Source: Candidatus Zhuqueibacterota bacterium
GTDB taxonomy: Bacteria; Zhuqueibacterota; Zhuqueibacteria; Oceanimicrobiales; Oceanimicrobiaceae
DNA: 64,000 bases
Direction of reading: 5' to 3'
Assembly: GCA_029261995.1 (NCBI GenBank)
Contig: JAJDAF010000050.1
Location: 279,152-343,151, forward strand
Below, one piece after another: positions 61,588 to 64,000 of this stretch. The translations under genes and the position numbers were made by a program. Positions within the stretch are counted from its first letter, which is position 1, and each line of letters begins with the position of its first letter. Under the pieces are notes generated by a model, which ran no database searches, was not told the origin of the DNA, and saw only the letters and a program-made list of their open reading frames with translations.

Positions 61588-64000
61588 ATGCAAGAACTCA
61601 TTCAGGAACTCCGCAAGCGAGTCAGCGGCGAAGTTCGGTTCGATAAGTACTCCCGCATTCTTTATAGCACAGACGCCAGCGTTTATCAGATTGAGCCACG
61701 GGGAGTCGTTATCCCAAAATCGGCCGACGACGTCCAGGCGGTGGTTGAGCTTGCGCGCAAATATGAAGTCCCGATAACACCACGAGGCGGCGGAACCAGC
61801 CTGGTCGGACAATCGATTGGCCCTGGCATCATCGTCGATTTTTCAAAGTACATGAACGCGATTCTTGAGGTCAACCGGGAAGAGAGTTGGGCGCGTATTC
61901 AGCCTGGCGTGGTGTTGGACCAACTCAACAACCATGTGGCTGCGCAGGGTCTTTTCTTTGGTCCTGATGTGGCGACGAGCAGTCGCGCCAATCTCGGAGG
62001 CCTGGTGGGCAACAATTCATCCGGCGCCAGATCGATTGTCTACGGCAAGACCATCAATCACGTGCTCGAGCTGGATGTCGTGTTCTCCGACAGCTCGCTC
62101 GCCCGACTTCGGCCAACTGAGCGCCATCTGAGTTCGGGGAAAGAGCCCTGCAATTTCCACGATTCCGTCTTTGCCAAGACATTGCAGATTGCCGAGCAAA
62201 ACGCGGCTGAAATCGAGCGCCGTTTTCCCAAAATTCTGCGCCGTGTCGGCGGCTACAACCTTGACGAGTTTGCGAACAACGAGAATGTAAATCTCAGCAA
62301 TATCGTGGTTGGCGCCGAAGGCACGCTGGCGGTGGTGACTGAAATCAAGGTCAACCTGGTCCCGAAGTTGGAGCACCGGGTTCTGGGAATCGTGCATTTT
62401 CACGGGCTACTCGAGGCGCTGGAAGCAGTCAATCCGATTTTGGAGTTTGAGCCCTCGGCCGTAGAGTTGATCGACGAGATTATCATCAATCAAACCCGGG
62501 GCACCATGGAATACGCGCGGCGGATGACCTTTGTGGAAGGCAAGCCGGCCGCCCTGCTGATCGTCGAGTTCCAGGGTGAGTCCAGAGTTGAAATAAAGGA
62601 TAGGTTGGCAAAGCTGGTTGCCCATCTCAAGCTCCAGAAAGTCGGCTACGCCCACGTGCAGGCCATGGATGAAGCGGAGCAGGCCGATGTCTGGTTCATC
62701 CGCAAGGCCGGGCTGGGTTTGCTGCTCGGCACGAGAGCGGCCCGCCGGCCAATCGGTTTTGTGGAAGACACCGCTGTCGATACAGACCATCTCGCGGACT
62801 ACATCCGGGAGTTTGACCAAATCATCAAAGAGCATAAGACCGAAGCTTGCTACTACGCCCATGCCAGCGTTGGCCTGCTGCACATTCGGCCCATGCTCGA
62901 CCTGAAGTCGAAACCGGATGTCGCCAATATGCAATCCATCGCCGAGGCGGTCAGCAGTTTGGTCCTGAAGTACGGCGGCGCTTTCAGCGGAGAGCACGGC
63001 GACGGCCTGGCCCGCAGCTCATTCAATGAAAAGATGTTCGGGCCGCAACTCTACCAGGCTTTTCGACAGCTCAAACAAGCCTTCGACCCTCGCAATATTC
63101 TCAACCCCGGCAAAATTGTCGATGCCCAGGGCTTGACCGAAAATCTGCGCTGCGAAGATCCGGCGGCCTATCAAGTCAAACCATTTCTGGATTTTTCCGC
63201 TGAGGGTGGATTCGAGACCGCCATTGAGATGTGCAACGGCAACGGCGTCTGCCGACAGCGTCAGGCCGGCGCCATGTGTCCGTCATTCATGGTGACTGCT
63301 GAAGAAGAACAGTCCACCAGGGGCCGCGCAAATGCCTTGCGCGCCGTGCTTAGCGGGCGCCTCGATGCTTCCGAATTTACCAGCGCCCGCATGAAGGAAG
63401 TTTTTGACCTCTGCATCGCGTGCAAAGGCTGCAAGGGAGAATGCCCCACCAATATTGACATGGCGAAGGTGAAGTATGAGTTTCTGCATCAGTACCATCA
63501 GGTCCACGGCCTGCCTTTGCGCGACCGCTTGTTCGGTCATGTCGAGAGCCTCAACAAATTCGGCAGCGCGCTGGCGCCGTTCTCAAACTGGCTCCTGGAA
63601 CGTTCGGCCATTCGCTGGCTGATGCAGCAAACGCTCGGCATCTCGCGCCGTCGCAGCCTGCCAGCGTTTGCAGCTCGCACATTTGACGCGTGGTTTTCAA
63701 ATCGCACCGACGCCCAAGCTGCCTCTGATCGACCGAAAATTGCCCTGTTCAGCGATACCTTTCTAAACTACAACAATCCGGAGATAGGTATCGCCACCGT
63801 AGCGGTTCTGGAGGCGGCCGGATACGAAGTGATTACGCCGAAGAAAGAGTGCTGTGGCCGTCCATTCATCTCGCGCGGCATGCTTGCCGAAGCCAAGTCA
63901 AAGGCCGAGCAGAATCTTGACCTTTTGTATCCGCTGGTGGAACAAGGCATCCCAATCGTCGGCTGCGAACCCAGTTGTATCCTGACCTTTCGCGAAGAAT
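61588..64000 (+). CDS. GlcD-type FAD-linked oxidoreductase fused to Fe-S (CCG) domains, 3' end outside window
   Basis: An open frame of at least 804 residues runs off the window. Residues about 20-200 are an FAD_binding_4 domain (PITPRGGGTSLVGQSIGPG, LGGLVGNNSSGARS), followed by the FAD-oxidase C-terminal domain (FSGEHGDGLARSSFNEKMFG). A ferredoxin-like pair follows, with CNGNGVC near 550 and C609-x2-C-x2-C-x3-CP, and then a cysteine-rich CCG domain (KKECCGRPFISRGM). The layout is that of the large one-piece D-lactate / D-2-hydroxyacid dehydrogenases (Dld/YdiJ-like), which pass electrons to the quinone pool. The exact substrate is not clear. Confidence 0.9.
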   Translation, partial: MQELIQELRKRVSGEVRFDKYSRILYSTDASVYQIEPRGVVIPKSADDVQAVVELARKYEVPITPRGGGTSLVGQSIGPGIIVDFSKYMNAILEVNREESWARIQPGVVLDQLNNHVAAQGLFFGPDVATSSRANLGGLVGNNSSGARSIVYGKTINHVLELDVVFSDSSLARLRPTERHLSSGKEPCNFHDSVFAKTLQIAEQNAAEIERRFPKILRRVGGYNLDEFANNENVNLSNIVVGAEGTLAVVTEIKVNLVPKLEHRVLGIVHFHGLLEALEAVNPILEFEPSAVELIDEIIINQTRGTMEYARRMTFVEGKPAALLIVEFQGESRVEIKDRLAKLVAHLKLQKVGYAHVQAMDEAEQADVWFIRKAGLGLLLGTRAARRPIGFVEDTAVDTDHLADYIREFDQIIKEHKTEACYYAHASVGLLHIRPMLDLKSKPDVANMQSIAEAVSSLVLKYGGAFSGEHGDGLARSSFNEKMFGPQLYQAFRQLKQAFDPRNILNPGKIVDAQGLTENLRCEDPAAYQVKPFLDFSAEGGFETAIEMCNGNGVCRQRQAGAMCPSFMVTAEEEQSTRGRANALRAVLSGRLDASEFTSARMKEVFDLCIACKGCKGECPTNIDMAKVKYEFLHQYHQVHGLPLRDRLFGHVESLNKFGSALAPFSNWLLERSAIRWLMQQTLGISRRRSLPAFAARTFDAWFSNRTDAQAASDRPKIALFSDTFLNYNNPEIGIATVAVLEAAGYEVITPKKECCGRPFISRGMLAEAKSKAEQNLDLLYPLVEQGIPIVGCEPSCILTFREE

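Overview
The window reads as a chromosomal segment of a Gram-negative bacterium from the FCB side of the tree, most likely an uncultured lineage of the KSB1 / Calditrichota type. The reasons are seven neighbouring giant exported proteins that each end in a FlgD-like sorting domain with the NYPNPFN signature, a Bacteroidota-style FecI/FecR/TonB-receptor cassette, and a long acidic/Ala-rich tail on ribosomal protein S16. The lineage call is inference; no rRNA gene is present.

Bases 1-39558 are almost wholly seven same-strand genes for exported multidomain proteins: (1) a beta-propeller phytase embedded in repeat domains, entering from outside the window; (2) a 3102-residue protein joining LVIVD and YVTN-type propellers, a di-haem cytochrome c peroxidase-like unit and a large repeat stalk; (3-5) three paralogues with the order lamin-tail, chitobiase-C-like, CotH kinase, InlB-like, IPT; (6-7) two FG-GAP/ASPIC proteins, the second carrying an SGNH hydrolase inserted inside an IPT domain plus dockerin-like and cohesin-like segments. 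All seven share the C-terminal sorting domain and a common pool of stalk modules (choice-of-anchor D, IPT, DNRLRE, InlB-like, Big_9). A short AT-rich islet (about 17920-19600) interrupts the CotH group. It holds a membrane protein gene and a HEPN-like gene apparently split by a one-base slip in a T8 run.

Bases 39937-49685 form what looks like one transcription unit: an NhaD-type Na+/H+ antiporter gene overlapping nuoJ, then nuoK, nuoL, nuoM and nuoN (membrane arm of complex I, without nuoA-I), then an eIF2B-like protein and leucyl aminopeptidase. It ends at a hairpin terminator shared with the convergent gene. On the minus strand (54233-49826) lies a sigma factor - FecR anti-sigma - TonB-dependent receptor cassette.

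Bases 54599-58638 are the classical ffh-rpsP-khpA-rimM-trmD-rplS translation/secretion cluster. After it come single housekeeping genes: adenosine-specific kinase, rlmH, a plant/cyanobacterial-type ispH, and a GlcD-type FAD/Fe-S oxidoreductase cut by the window end. I saw no tRNA, rRNA, CRISPR array, insertion sequence or phage gene.
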